From Methylomonas sp. 11b (GTDB lineage Bacteria > Pseudomonadota > Gammaproteobacteria > Methylococcales > Methylomonadaceae), in the NCBI RefSeq assembly GCF_000515215.1, contig NZ_KI911557.1, positions 2,475,741 through 2,539,740 on the forward strand: DNA of 64,000 bases. Reading direction: 5' to 3'. The notes below the pieces were generated by a model. The model was not told where the DNA came from and made no database searches. It was given only the letters and a program-made list of their open reading frames with translations. The position numbers and the translations under genes were made by a program. Shown in pieces: positions 1 through 8,554 of this stretch. Each line of letters opens with the position of its first letter. Position 1 is the stretch's first letter.

Positions 1-373
1 GCGCGAATAATTTGCTGCGCTCCAGTTGTTCGCGCAATTCCGTAGGCACTACCGCCGTCACTTTGTCCAGCACCGACTGCGCGGAATGTCCCAACTCCTT
101 GCCGGCCCAGGTTTTCACCATCCGCGCGCCGATTACCAAGGCTTCCAGTTCGGCGGCGCTGAACATGATGGGCGGAATATCCAGACTGTGACGGAGCATG
201 TAACCGACGCCGGCCTCACCTTCGATAGGAATGCCGGACAGGCTTAACACTTGGATGTCGCGATAGATGGTGCGTTCGGATACTTCCAGGCGCTCGGCGA
301 GCGCTTTGGCGGTAACCAGCCTTCGATTACGCAGGATTTGGACGATTTGAAACAGACGGTCAGCGCGGCGCAT
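1..373 (-). CDS. YafY-family HTH/WYL transcriptional regulator, 3' end beyond window
   Basis: I found this by translating the reverse strand; the gene runs off the left edge, so only about 124 N-terminal residues are present. The protein opens MRRADRLFQIVQILRNRR, the typical start of YafY/DeoR-like regulators, and continues with a winged helix-turn-helix (TAKALAERLEVSERTIYRDI, about residues 20-40). The start of the linker toward the WYL ligand-sensing domain follows (GEAGVGYML, PPIMFSAAELEALVIGARMV). Such proteins bind DNA as effector-responsive regulators. It lies 49 bp downstream of the VOC gene on the same strand, which suggests co-transcription, and a 9-bp-stem hairpin sits in that gap. 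No clear ribosome site precedes the ATG; the start was chosen because it fits the family. Family call is firm, target unknown. Confidence 0.85.
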   Translation of the reverse strand, partial: MRRADRLFQIVQILRNRRLVTAKALAERLEVSERTIYRDIQVLSLSGIPIEGEAGVGYMLRHSLDIPPIMFSAAELEALVIGARMVKTWAGKELGHSAQSVLDKVTAVVPTELREQLERSKLFA

Positions 374-381
374 TTGCAGAA

Positions 382-407
382 CGGGCAGTCATATTCGAGA
401 CTGCCCG
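382..407. promoter_or_regulatory. Perfect 9-bp inverted repeat between VOC gene and YafY-like regulator gene
   Basis: CGGGCAGTC (382-390) and GACTGCCCG (399-407) form a perfect hairpin with an 8-base loop, ending 8 bases before the regulator start codon at 373. The T-rich tail lies on the plus strand, where no gene ends, so a simple terminator is unlikely. It may be an operator for the regulator or a structure limiting its translation. Function is inferred only. Confidence 0.45.
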
Positions 408-422
408 CCGTTTTATTTTCCG

Positions 423-797
423 TTAAGATGGGGAATACAGTCCAACTCGGTTACCTTCGCTATCGAGCAGCATCGCAAAGTAGCCGCATTCGCCGTCGTG
501 AATGGGGGTTTTCGGCATCAATATGCTGCCGCCATTTGCTTCCACTTTGGCCAGCGGCTCATTTAAGTCGGTGCCGCCGTTGAAATACACCACCGCGCCG
601 GTCGCGCTAGGCTGATAATGTTCGCCCAATACCAGCATACCGCTGACGGCACCTTCATCGGCATCGAAAATCCCCAGTTGATAGCCGCTCATTTCCTCCT
701 CCTTGAACGATGCATTTAAAACGCCGCAATAAAACTCCTGTGCGCGCGGCATATCAATGACGGGTAATTCAAACCAAGTGGCTAAGTTGTTGATCAT
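423..797 (-). CDS. VOC family (glyoxalase/bleomycin-resistance fold) protein
   Basis: 124 residues, one vicinal-oxygen-chelate unit of two beta-alpha-beta-beta-beta modules. Visible are WFELPVIDMPRAQEFYCGVLN near the N-terminus, an AVVYFNGGTDLNEPLAKVEANGG central part and a CGYFAMLLDSEGNRVGLYS end, all typical of small cytosolic VOC proteins that dimerise to build a metal-binding cup. The substrate cannot be told from sequence. The start is supported by GAGG eight bases upstream of the ATG. The gene precedes the YafY-like regulator on the same strand; VOC proteins and WYL regulators often sit together, which would fit a small stress or metabolite-sensing pair, but that is inference. Confidence 0.88.
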   Translation of the reverse strand: MINNLATWFELPVIDMPRAQEFYCGVLNASFKEEEMSGYQLGIFDADEGAVSGMLVLGEHYQPSATGAVVYFNGGTDLNEPLAKVEANGGSILMPKTPIHDGECGYFAMLLDSEGNRVGLYSPS

Positions 798-879
798 GAT
801 GTGGTCCTCGTTGTGGTTAAAAGAGCCGTTATCCTAAAACAGCCCTCCTGACAGCGTTATGTCAGCAATGTTTTAGGCC

Positions 880-2385
880 TTAGCGCCGACCACCTAATAA
901 CGAGCCCAACACGCCGCGAATAATTTGCTTGCCCACTTCCTGGCCGATACTGCGGGCGGCGCTTTTCGCGGCCGCTTCCAGCACACTTTGCCCGCCGCTG
1001 CGACCGCGCCGCGATTTGGTAGCCGCGCCCACGCCGCCCAGCAATACTTCGCCCCAATTGAAACCTGAGCCGGAACCACCATTCTCGGCGGCGGGCTCAG
1101 GCGGAGCGACTTTTTCCGCGCGGCCTTTCAGAATTTCGTAGGCCGATTCGCGATCGACCTGTTTTTCGTAATGGCCGGCAATGACGGAGGTACTGATCGA
1201 TTCCTGGCGTTCGGCATCGCTGGCAGGGCCGACTCGGGAACTAGGCGGCTTGATCATTGCTCGCTCTACCGGCATCGGCGTACCTTTTTCGTCGAGGAAA
1301 GACACCAAGGCTTCGCCAACGCTCAGCTCGGTGATGGCTGTTTCAACATCCAAACCTGGATTCGCCCGGAAGGTTTCCGCCGCCGCTTTCACGGCTTTTT
1401 GGTCGCGCGGCGTAAACGCCCGCAAGGCATGCTGCACCCGATTGCCGAGCTGGCCGAGAATCACGTCAGGAATATCCAAGGGATTTTGACTGACAAAATA
1501 CACACCCACGCCCTTGGAACGGATCAAGCGCACCACTTGTTCGATTTTTTGCAGCAGCGCGGACGGTGCGTCGTTAAACAATAGATGTGCTTCGTCAAAG
1601 AAGAATACCAATTTAGGCTTATCCAAATCGCCAGCTTCCGGCAGATTTTCGAACAATTCGGACAACAGCCACAACAACAAGGTGGCGTAGACGCGCGGCG
1701 AGTTATACAAGGTGTCCGCCGCCAGAATATTGATCACGCCCTTACCGCCGTCGGTTTGCAGAAAGTCGTTGAAATCCAAAGCCGGCTCGCCGAACAAATT
1801 CTCACCACCCTCATGCTCGAGTTGCAGCAAACCGCGCTGGATCGCGCCGACGCTGGCCGCCGAGATACTGCCGTATTCGCCGGACAACTCGGAGGCATTT
1901 TCGGACGCGTATTGCAGCAAGGCCCGCAAGTCTTTCAAATCCAACAACAGCCAGCCGTTATCGTCGGCAATCTTGAACGCGGCGGTAAGCACGCCGCTTT
2001 GCACCTCGTTCAAATCCAGCATCCGCGCCAAAAGCAGCGGCCCCATTTCCGACACCGTCGAACGCAGAGGATGGCCCTTTTTACCCAACACGTCCCAAAA
2101 CAGCGTCGGCATCGCCGCATAGTCGGCGGCTATACCCAGCTCTGCCAGCCTTGCTTCAACTTTGGCATTGCCGCCGCCGGTCCGGCTGATACCCGACAAA
2201 TCGCCCTTCACATCCGCCATGAATACCGGCACGCCGATTTGTGAAAACGCTTCGGCCAAGGTTTGCAGAGTGATGGTCTTACCTGTACCGGTAGCGCCGG
2301 CGATCAAGCCGTGGCGGTTAGCCATGGCCGGCAACAGACAAAGTTCGGCAAGTTGGGATTTGGCGATCAGCAAGGGTTCGGTCAT
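880..2385 (-). CDS. HerA-like ATPase (DUF853 / YjgR family)
   Basis: About 501 residues. Walker A is GATGTGKT near residue 30 and Walker B is [12 protein letters not shown] near residue 260. Between and after them come segments typical of the DUF853 HerA-like helicase C-terminal family ([51 protein letters not shown]). The Gly-rich tail, residues 440 to 501, with Arg-rich patches is usual for the family. Cytosolic hexameric ATPase; the biological role of YjgR-type proteins is not settled. I set the start at the ATG at 2385 ([10 protein letters not shown]) because AGGA lies seven bases upstream; an in-frame start at 2409 has no such site. Single gene, with a 465-base gap between it and the plus-strand sorting-signal protein. 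Confidence 0.88.
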   Translation of the reverse strand: MTEPLLIAKSQLAELCLLPAMANRHGLIAGATGTGKTITLQTLAEAFSQIGVPVFMADVKGDLSGISRTGGGNAKVEARLAELGIAADYAAMPTLFWDVLGKKGHPLRSTVSEMGPLLLARMLDLNEVQSGVLTAAFKIADDNGWLLLDLKDLRALLQYASENASELSGEYGSISAASVGAIQRGLLQLEHEGGENLFGEPALDFNDFLQTDGGKGVINILAADTLYNSPRVYATLLLWLLSELFENLPEAGDLDKPKLVFFFDEAHLLFNDAPSALLQKIEQVVRLIRSKGVGVYFVSQNPLDIPDVILGQLGNRVQHALRAFTPRDQKAVKAAAETFRANPGLDVETAITELSVGEALVSFLDEKGTPMPVERAMIKPPSSRVGPASDAERQESISTSVIAGHYEKQVDRESAYEILKGRAEKVAPPEPAAENGGSGSGFNWGEVLLGGVGAATKSRRGRSGGQSVLEAAAKSAARSIGQEVGKQIIRGVLGSLLGGRR

Positions 2386-2874
2386 GGGCATTTCCTGAAA
2401 AAGCGGCAAGGATAAAAAAGTCGCGCAACCATACCATGACCTGAATTGTTAGGTATAGGTTGGCATTATCGTCCGCTGCTCATCGGCTTTGTCTCAAACA
2501 ATCAAAGCCTCGCTTTAGGCTTTCAGTACAGCCATCCCTGCCATGGACAGCATACATTTGTAATACATTTCTTCAAACCTTCACGGTTCGGTAACCGTTT
2601 TGACTTGGACAATTCGTACGATTGCGCACCGACCGGAACTCTGCTAGGTCGCGAAGACAGAATTTCTAGGAAGAATACCGACGACTTTGTTTTTATTCGA
2701 GTTTTTCTCGACAAAAGACTGGACGTAGGTAGCTGGCAATGGAAGCGGCAACGCATTGAAAAGCTCCAAACGCAATGTGGCCAGCAAACTTTAACCGACT
2801 TTGATAGGCCTTTAGTGAAAGCTAATGGTTCGACTTGAAGTCAACTTGCCTTTTTAAAGTTATTAGGGACTTTT
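2386..2874. other. Intergenic region, 489 bp, no convincing gene
   Basis: Open frames here (for example 2446-2838 plus) lack a ribosome site and any recognisable motif. The only structure I see is a short hairpin, ACGGTT-CGGT-AACCGT at 2583-2598 followed by four T residues on the plus strand, which could be a weak terminator or leader structure. The last 20 bases hold the AGGGA ribosome site of the next gene. Confidence 0.6.
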
Positions 2875-3615
2875 ATGAAATTTAAAACTTCGCTTCTGGC
2901 ATTTGCCGGGGTACTTTCAATGTTAAGCGGGAACGCTTCGGCGGCATTAATTTCGTTGGACGGTAACGGCTTTACGGCTATCTATGACGATACCAATTTA
3001 GGCTTGTTTGGCGCCCCGACTTTATCGGGTGACGGCAATAGCGTTTTGTTCTCGCCGTTGAACTTTAAGGCCCAAGCAACCGGTACGCAAGGCACGGTGT
3101 TCACCAACAGCAACGTGCAGTTTGACATCAGACCCGATGCGAATCTGAGTTTGAGTGGCGTAAGCCTGGTGGAAAACGGCGACTACCGTCTGGTCAATCG
3201 TTCCGGCAGCATCACCTTGGCGCCTTCGGTCGACGCATCCGGTCAATTGCGTTTAACCAATCTGTGGAATGGAGTGGATCATATCGCGACCAACTTTTCC
3301 GCTGGTCCATTGACAGATTCCTGCGCCACATCGTCCGGCTGCCCGCTAAGCACTTGGTCGGCCTCGGCTACGTTGAATACGCCTGTTGCTTGGGGTAATG
3401 CCGATGTTCGCGTCAGAATCCAAAACGACTTAACCGCCGAATCTTTCAATGTAGGTGATTCCGCATTGATCGAGAAAAAACAATCATCACAAAGTCTGGT
3501 ATTTACGCCGTTTGTTGAAGGCGGATCAACCGCAGTGCCTGTTCCTGGCGCTGTCTGGTTGTTTGGCTCAGCTTTGGCGGGCCTGACTGGTTTGCGCCGC
3601 AAAGTAAGCCAGTAA
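2875..3615 (+). CDS. Secreted protein with VPLPA/PEP-CTERM-type sorting signal
   Basis: 246 residues. It has an N-terminal Sec signal peptide (KFKTSLLAFAGVLSMLSG, cleavage probably after NASA, about residue 23). The middle is a beta-rich domain of no known family. The C-terminus has the tripartite sorting signal VPVPGAVWLFGSALAGLTG followed by LRRK. This is the VPLPA variant of PEP-CTERM, processed by an exosortase (XrtA-type system) and usually linked to extracellular polysaccharide export or biofilm matrix. Two Cys in SCATSSGCP (around residue 145) might form a disulfide. AGGGA precedes the ATG by five bases. No exosortase gene is in the window. Sorting call is firm; function of the domain unknown. 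Confidence 0.9.
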   Translation: MKFKTSLLAFAGVLSMLSGNASAALISLDGNGFTAIYDDTNLGLFGAPTLSGDGNSVLFSPLNFKAQATGTQGTVFTNSNVQFDIRPDANLSLSGVSLVENGDYRLVNRSGSITLAPSVDASGQLRLTNLWNGVDHIATNFSAGPLTDSCATSSGCPLSTWSASATLNTPVAWGNADVRVRIQNDLTAESFNVGDSALIEKKQSSQSLVFTPFVEGGSTAVPVPGAVWLFGSALAGLTGLRRKVSQ

Positions 3616-3857
3616 GACCAAGTTGTATTGCTATACCCCAGCCTGACTTATCCGGAAATGGCCGGTTAGGCTAGCTAAAAAACGTTAACACTAGACACGG
3701 ATGTCGCCTTAAGATTTCGTCATAAGCAGTCGCTGGCTTTGTAACTGCTGCGTCTAAAACCCCGCGCGAGCCAGAGTGACATTCACCGGCCGCATTCAAT
3801 ACCGTTTATCGCACTATCTGGCGGCTACGCAGCGAACCTAGCGCACCCGAACGGGAG

Positions 3858-4514
3858 TTACAACAGCTTGAGAATATCGGTTTCCAGATCGGGATACGCC
3901 CCAAACTTACATTGGACCAGCAAGCCCGCTCTATCAACCAGAATATAGGATGGGGTACCTTGTAACTGGAAAAATTCGAAGGTTTCGGCGTGATAATCCA
4001 GGGTTTGTAAATATTGTTTTACCTGCGCTCGCACATGCGGTTGCCGCAAACCGATGTCTTGTTCCAAATCACTCAAGCGTTGGCTGATAAAAGCGTCAAT
4101 TTCGCTTTCGATACTGCCAAATTCGCGCTTGGTCAATCTATCCATTGCTACCGGAAAATCGAGGCGATACGGTAACTTGCCGTCCTGCAACAGACCTCGC
4201 CCACTTAACACTCGCAAGGTTTCGCCGATCACTTCGCCGGTTTCAACCAAGCGTTTTAGATTTTGCAGATTATTTTTATCGAAGTCCTCAAACGCGGTAG
4301 CCAACCCCAGCACGGTCAAACCGCTCTCGGCATAACGTTGTTTTAACGCCAAGACCTGTGGCAAACAAGACAAAAAACAGCCGGGACAGTTGACTTGAAA
4401 CACCGCCACCAACACAACTTGACCACGCAATTGTTCGAAATTGACAGACTGTCCCTGCACCCATTCGGAAACCGATAGGGGCGGCACTTTTTGACCGATC
4501 ATTACCGTTCGCAT
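3858..4514 (-). CDS. TlpA/peroxiredoxin-like thioredoxin-fold protein
   Basis: 218 residues of AhpC-TSA/redoxin type. The redox motif is NCPGCFLSC (CPGC at about 43-46), after the usual LRGQVVLVAVFQ strand, and the cis-proline loop is near GTPSYILVDRAG (about residue 190). Between them is an extra helical stretch of about 100 residues, longer than in plain TlpA. No signal peptide or membrane anchor is visible, so a cytosolic thiol-disulfide role is likely. The start at 4514 has GGGGGAG six bases upstream. It stands alone; the neighbour yajQ is 187 bp away on the same strand. Confidence 0.8.
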   Translation of the reverse strand: MRTVMIGQKVPPLSVSEWVQGQSVNFEQLRGQVVLVAVFQVNCPGCFLSCLPQVLALKQRYAESGLTVLGLATAFEDFDKNNLQNLKRLVETGEVIGETLRVLSGRGLLQDGKLPYRLDFPVAMDRLTKREFGSIESEIDAFISQRLSDLEQDIGLRQPHVRAQVKQYLQTLDYHAETFEFFQLQGTPSYILVDRAGLLVQCKFGAYPDLETDILKLL

Positions 4515-4701
4515 ATCGCGCTCCCCCGATAGTTTTAACGAAATCTTCGAACAAGTTGCTGATGTTCACTGCTCAAGCCCGGCGCGAACGGATCAAACTT
4601 TTACCTGGCGTCCATGGTCAGCCAGTTGAAGTCCTGAAGAATCCACGTCCGCGGGCCCGCCACGACAATCCCTTTAGTTAGCTTAGACTTCGGAACCCAA
4701 A

Positions 4702-5184
4702 CTAGTCGCGAAAATTGTTAAACTGCAACGGTTGCTCCAAGTCTTCGGTGCGCAACATTTGAATCACTTCCTGCAAGTCGTCACGTTTTTTGCCGGTCAC
4801 GCGCACCTTATCGCCGTTGATCGCGGCCTGGACTTTTAGTTTCTTGTCCTTGATCAGCTTGACGATTTTTTTCGCCAGATCGGTGCCCACACCCTGCTTT
4901 AAGGTGATAGGTTGCTGAGCGGTTTTGCCGGTGTCCTGAATCTTGCCGCTTTCCAAACTGGAAATATCGATGCCGCGTTTACCCATTTTGGCATACAAAA
5001 TAGGCAACATTTGTTGCAGTTGAAAAGTCGATTCGGCTTTCATCACGATGCTATCGTCCTGCTGTTCGAAACAGGCATTGGAGCCTTTGAAATCAAATCG
5101 GGTAGCGACTTCTTTATTGGCCTGGTCCACTGCGTTGGTCACTTCGTGGCTGTCGAGTTCTGAAACGATGTCGAATGATGGCAT
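4702..5184 (-). CDS. yajQ: YajQ family nucleotide/c-di-GMP-binding protein
   Basis: 160 residues, full length for the family. Diagnostic stretches are MPSFDIVSELDSHEV, TRFDFKGSNA, GVGTDLAKKIVKLIKDKKLKVQAAI and the C-terminal QPLQFNNFRD. YajQ proteins have two ferredoxin-like domains, bind nucleotides, and in Xanthomonas and Pseudomonas bind cyclic di-GMP and act with a LysR-type regulator. The c-di-GMP link is of interest here because a REC-GGDEF protein lies 4 kb away, but no functional link is shown by the sequence. Confidence 0.95.
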   Translation of the reverse strand: MPSFDIVSELDSHEVTNAVDQANKEVATRFDFKGSNACFEQQDDSIVMKAESTFQLQQMLPILYAKMGKRGIDISSLESGKIQDTGKTAQQPITLKQGVGTDLAKKIVKLIKDKKLKVQAAINGDKVRVTGKKRDDLQEVIQMLRTEDLEQPLQFNNFRD

Positions 5185-5343
5185 AGCATTGATTTACAAG
5201 TATAAAAGTTGGGCAACTATAACGGCCTTAGCGGCTTTATTCAACTGCTATCTGAGCGCCCAACGCCGATGCGCGGCACGCAAACCCTACTTGTCGGTGG
5301 CCGATTTAGCGGGTATCTTAAACTGACGTCAACGGAGACACAG

Positions 5344-5895
5344 ATGAAAAACCCGACTACATTCACACTTGCCCTGATCGCCGGCCTTACCCTGCTGAGC
5401 TGCGGAATAATGACCGGTTGCGGCCAGGACCAAGCAAAATCAAGCGCTCCCAGCAAAGCCGCCGTCAAACAAACCCTGCGCACCTCATCGCTGCTCGGCG
5501 CGGTCAGCGACAACGCCGGACCGCTGAAAACCGGCACTGTCAGCTTACTATCCGAAAGCGGGATAACGCTTGCCAGCACCGAACTCAACAATAGCCAACG
5601 CTATGAAATTCAAGTACCCGCCGGCACCGATTTACCGGTCATTCTAAGTTACACACCGGGCCCCAACGCGCCGAAAGAGGCACAATTAATCAGCGTGGTG
5701 ATCCATCCCGACGCCAGCAAATACGACATCAACCCCACGACCACCGCCATCGCCAAACAAGCCAAGGCCATGGGCGGTTATACCCATAACAATATGGTGC
5801 AAGCAGCGGAAAGCACCGCACATGTGCCCGATGCCAATAAAACCACATCCGGTTTTCGTGGCGACCCGACAACACAATACGGTGGCTGGCACTAG
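5344..5895 (+). CDS. Predicted lipoprotein with carboxypeptidase-regulatory-like domain
   Basis: 183 residues from the ATG at 5344, which has GGAG about eight bases upstream; an in-frame upstream start at 5209 has no support. The signal peptide (KNPTTFTLALIAGLTLLSC) ends in a lipobox, either LLSC at residue 20 or, more likely, MTGC at residue 26, so an outer-membrane lipoprotein is expected. The mature part has a short beta-sandwich-like stretch of the carboxypeptidase-regulatory type (LLGAVSDNAGPLKTGTVSLLS) and then a low-complexity tail. No specific function recognised. It is divergent from yajQ. Confidence 0.75.
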   Translation: MKNPTTFTLALIAGLTLLSCGIMTGCGQDQAKSSAPSKAAVKQTLRTSSLLGAVSDNAGPLKTGTVSLLSESGITLASTELNNSQRYEIQVPAGTDLPVILSYTPGPNAPKEAQLISVVIHPDASKYDINPTTTAIAKQAKAMGGYTHNNMVQAAESTAHVPDANKTTSGFRGDPTTQYGGWH

Positions 5896-5934
5896 TCTGT
5901 GCTTGGACAGTCCGATGGTTTACGGCAAAAGCAA

Positions 5935-6213
5935 TTAACCGCCGCTCAGTGCCTGAAAAATATACACAACCTCATGCTCCGAGACCCGATCCGAAAGCGT
6001 CTTTCTGTCGACCACAATGGTATCGTCAACGCTAAGGTAAACATGGCGGCGCAACGCCCCGCGTTCATCCAGTATGTAATCGGTGAATCCTGGAGCAAGC
6101 TGGTTGACGGCTTGTAAAACTTCCGCCACCGAACCGGCCGGCACCGTTATTGCGCGGCCCTCCAATCCAGGAAGGAAGCGGTAAAGATGCGAAGTCATTT
6201 TTACAGTCGGCAT
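5935..6213 (-). CDS. MoaD/ThiS-like beta-grasp protein
   Basis: 92 residues ending in LSGG, the C-terminal Gly-Gly that in MoaD and ThiS is adenylated by an E1-like enzyme and turned into a thiocarboxylate. The body fits the beta-grasp fold: FLPGLEGRAITVPAGSVAEVLQAV, VYLSVDDTIVV and HEVVYIFQALSGG. It starts five bases after the stop of the BNR beta-propeller gene on the same strand, so the two are almost surely one operon. No molybdopterin synthase large subunit or thiazole synthase gene is adjacent, so it is probably not the housekeeping MoaD or ThiS. A MoeB-type E1 is encoded at 50.5 kb. Confidence 0.82.
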   Translation of the reverse strand: MPTVKMTSHLYRFLPGLEGRAITVPAGSVAEVLQAVNQLAPGFTDYILDERGALRRHVYLSVDDTIVVDRKTLSDRVSEHEVVYIFQALSGG

Positions 6214-6218
6214 GGCGG

Positions 6219-7403
6219 CTAACCAAAACGTACCGAATAGACCGGCGGAAAATGGTTACCCAGACACTGCCAGGTCTCGCCCCGGTCTTCCGACAAATAG
6301 ACGTTGCCGGTGGTGCTAGCAAAACACAAGCAATCGCCGGCAATATCGAGCCCATGCCTAAGGACAATATCGTAAGCATGTTCCTGCGGCAATCCGGCGC
6401 GAAAGGTTTGCCAAGTCTGCCCGCCGTCTGTGGTCCGGGCCACACACAAGCCGCCGCCAATTGCCATCCGTTCCGAATCCGCCCGTGCCGGCACTACCCA
6501 GGCAGTGCGACCGTCACGCTCATCGACGGCGATCGGAAAACCAAAATGTACGCCGGCATCCGGCAGACTGACCTTGCGCCAGTGCCGCGCGCCGTCGTCG
6601 CTGTAAAACACCCCGCAATGATTTTGTTGCCAGAGATGATCCGGTTGCCCGGGACAGGTGGTCATGAAATGCGGATCATGCCCCCAATCAGCTTCCGGAT
6701 TCGGCAGATAGTCCATCAACAAGCCGCGATTTCGACCTTGCCAAGTCTGGCCGCCGTCCGCGGATTCCAATACGCCAGCCGACGATACCGCGACATGAAT
6801 CCGATTCGGATCGCGCGGATCGACAGCGATAGAATGAATGCCAGGTTCGAATACGCCGTAATCGATACTGGCCGGCGTGCCGCCCCAGCGATTCTCGCTG
6901 GTCGCCTCGCCGGCAAACAAATCGCCGCCTCGGCTCTCGTGATTCCACAACGGCCGGTTTAGCGTCCAGCTGTCGCCGCCATCGTCGCTGACAAAGAGCC
7001 CGCCGGGAATAGTACCGGCATAAATCCTGCCGGCTTGTTCGGCGCTGCCGAAGGCCAGATGCCAGATCTTGAACACCGTGGCATTCTTATATTCGGGTTG
7101 TCCGGCCGGGGCCTCAGGATCAAAATCCGGCGTTGGTAGATATTGGGCAATGTAGCGCGCGCCTTCCGGATATTTCAAGGACGACAAATCCTCCCAGGTT
7201 TTGCCGCCATCGCGCGACCGCGACAGTTTCGGCCCCCAATGGCCGTGATCCAGCGAAGCCCACAAGGTGCCGTCACGCGGGTCGCGCGCTGCGTAGCAAA
7301 CCGGAATGCCGGCATGGACAATGGGACGCGGACGCCAAGCGGCGTTCGTCCGATCAAATATGACCGTACCCTTGCGGGTACCCAAAATAAGCATATCGGA
7401 CAT
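6219..7403 (-). CDS. BNR/Asp-box beta-propeller protein (sialidase-like, VPS10-like)
   Basis: 394 residues from the ATG at 7403, which has GAGAGGT upstream; an in-frame TTG/ATG further up is less likely. Six Asp-box motifs of the form S/T-x-D-x-G-x-x-W are visible: SRDGGKTW, SDDGGDSW, SADGGQTW, SDDGARHW, TTDGGQTW and SEDRGETW. This predicts a six- or seven-bladed propeller. The Arg triad and other catalytic residues of true sialidases are not evident, and there is no signal peptide, so an intracellular binding or hydrolytic role is more likely than sialic acid cleavage. Paired with the MoaD/ThiS-like gene (5-bp gap), an arrangement known from many bacteria but without an assigned function. 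Confidence 0.82.
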   Translation of the reverse strand: MSDMLILGTRKGTVIFDRTNAAWRPRPIVHAGIPVCYAARDPRDGTLWASLDHGHWGPKLSRSRDGGKTWEDLSSLKYPEGARYIAQYLPTPDFDPEAPAGQPEYKNATVFKIWHLAFGSAEQAGRIYAGTIPGGLFVSDDGGDSWTLNRPLWNHESRGGDLFAGEATSENRWGGTPASIDYGVFEPGIHSIAVDPRDPNRIHVAVSSAGVLESADGGQTWQGRNRGLLMDYLPNPEADWGHDPHFMTTCPGQPDHLWQQNHCGVFYSDDGARHWRKVSLPDAGVHFGFPIAVDERDGRTAWVVPARADSERMAIGGGLCVARTTDGGQTWQTFRAGLPQEHAYDIVLRHGLDIAGDCLCFASTTGNVYLSEDRGETWQCLGNHFPPVYSVRFG

Positions 7404-7652
7404 GGCTATACCTCTCTTTGCAATGGATGTTTTTAATTCGAGCGAATACTTCAACCGCAGCCGCGTGTTGTCCATCGCTGCGCAAACTTGTCGCAGTTAC
7501 GACAATTTCATCTAGATTTATACGGTTGTTGCCTTTCCACCCGTGCCGCAAAAAGCTGCAAGCCATGCACAGCAAGGCCTGTAAGCTAATAAGCAAACTG
7601 GATTGAATTTTGCTTGGGCTAAGTATTACTTTTCATTTAGCTGGGGCCAACC

Positions 7653-8507
7653 ATGTCAAATACGGTATTTTCCGAAATTCTAAGCGGTTTATACGATAAC
7701 CAAGTCATTCCCTATCTCGGACCGGGAGCAGTGTTCGATGCCAAAAGCAAACTGACGCAAGAACCGATGCCCGCCGACAGCGACAGCTTGATCTTGGCGA
7801 TGAACGGCGGCAAACCGATGGCGCCGAAACTGATGTACGAGTTTCCGCGCGCGGCGATGAACCAGGAACTGAAGCGCGGCCGTAACTATGTAACGCAGTT
7901 TCTCGACAAGACTTACGGACAAATTCAATACACCCGCGCGTCCATGCACGATTGGTTAAAAGAATGGCGGCCCAAATATGTGGTCGACGTTAACCGCGAC
8001 ACCCAATTGCAAGACAGCTATGCCGACGAAGAACACACCTTGATCGTCGGCGTCGCCCGCATCGTCGCTACCGCTTTTCGTTTCAAAATTTATCATTACG
8101 ACGGCAGCGCCTATTTCGAAATTCCGCAGGAACAAGTTGATAGAAACCTGCCGATTTTGTTTAAACCCATGGGCACGCCAAAACCCGAATCCAATTACAT
8201 TGCTTCCGATGCCGACTATGTCGATTACATCACAGAGCTGATGGGCGGCTTCGCGATCCCGGATTTTTTAAAGGATTACCGCAAAGGCAAAAAATACCTG
8301 CTGCTGGGTTTGCCCCTCAATCGCGATTCCGAGCGGATGGTCATGAGCGACATTACCTACGGTGCCGACGAACACAGAGGCTGGTTTTTAAGAAAAAACC
8401 CTACCGACAAGGAAAAACGCTTTAGTGCCAAAATGGGCTTTGAGCTGATTAACGCCGACTGCCAGGACTTCCTGCAATCGGTGCAAGCTTCGGCTGTCGC
8501 TGCTTAA
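7653..8507 (+). CDS. SIR2-like domain protein
   Basis: 284 residues. The N-terminal VIPYLGPGAV is the GAG-like nucleotide-binding loop seen in SIR2-like (SIR2_2 type) proteins, and WLKEWRPKYVVDVNRDTQLQ fits the strand that carries the Thr/Asn-Asp region. The C-terminal LLLGLPLNRDSERMVMSDI and a further strand complete a Rossmann-like domain. SIR2-like domains either deacylate proteins or, in phage defence, degrade NAD+. No partner typical of a defence system (HerA, Argonaute, HEPN toxin) is adjacent, so it may be metabolic. The gene is divergent from the beta-propeller operon and convergent with the REC-GGDEF gene. Confidence 0.62.
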   Translation: MSNTVFSEILSGLYDNQVIPYLGPGAVFDAKSKLTQEPMPADSDSLILAMNGGKPMAPKLMYEFPRAAMNQELKRGRNYVTQFLDKTYGQIQYTRASMHDWLKEWRPKYVVDVNRDTQLQDSYADEEHTLIVGVARIVATAFRFKIYHYDGSAYFEIPQEQVDRNLPILFKPMGTPKPESNYIASDADYVDYITELMGGFAIPDFLKDYRKGKKYLLLGLPLNRDSERMVMSDITYGADEHRGWFLRKNPTDKEKRFSAKMGFELINADCQDFLQSVQASAVAA

Positions 8508-8549
8508 AAAAATCCCGCAAGCTCGGCCGGTGAGAACACGCGGCCGGGC
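8505..8549 (-). terminator. Candidate terminator between SIR2-like gene and REC-GGDEF gene
   Basis: A GC-rich imperfect hairpin (CGGCCG arms, outer CCCG/CGGG) is followed on the minus strand by a run of seven T. It sits just past the minus-strand REC-GGDEF stop and overlaps the stop of the plus-strand SIR2-like gene, so it would end the five-gene signalling operon. Confidence 0.5.
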
Positions 8550-8554
8550 TAAAC

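Noticed and set aside
26..583. Two plus-strand open frames at the left edge
   Set aside because: They are antisense to the YafY-like regulator and the VOC gene, whose reverse-strand products have clear family motifs.
1585..2244. 219-codon plus-strand open frame
   Set aside because: Antisense to the HerA-like ATPase; Gln/Arg-rich composition typical of shadow frames in this GC range.
2446..2838. 130-codon plus-strand open frame in the gap before the sorting-signal protein
   Set aside because: No ribosome site, no signal or domain, and the minus strand also has an equally poor frame.
3640..3672. Imperfect hairpin after the VPLPA-CTERM gene
   Set aside because: One mismatch, a long loop and no T-run; too weak to call a terminator.
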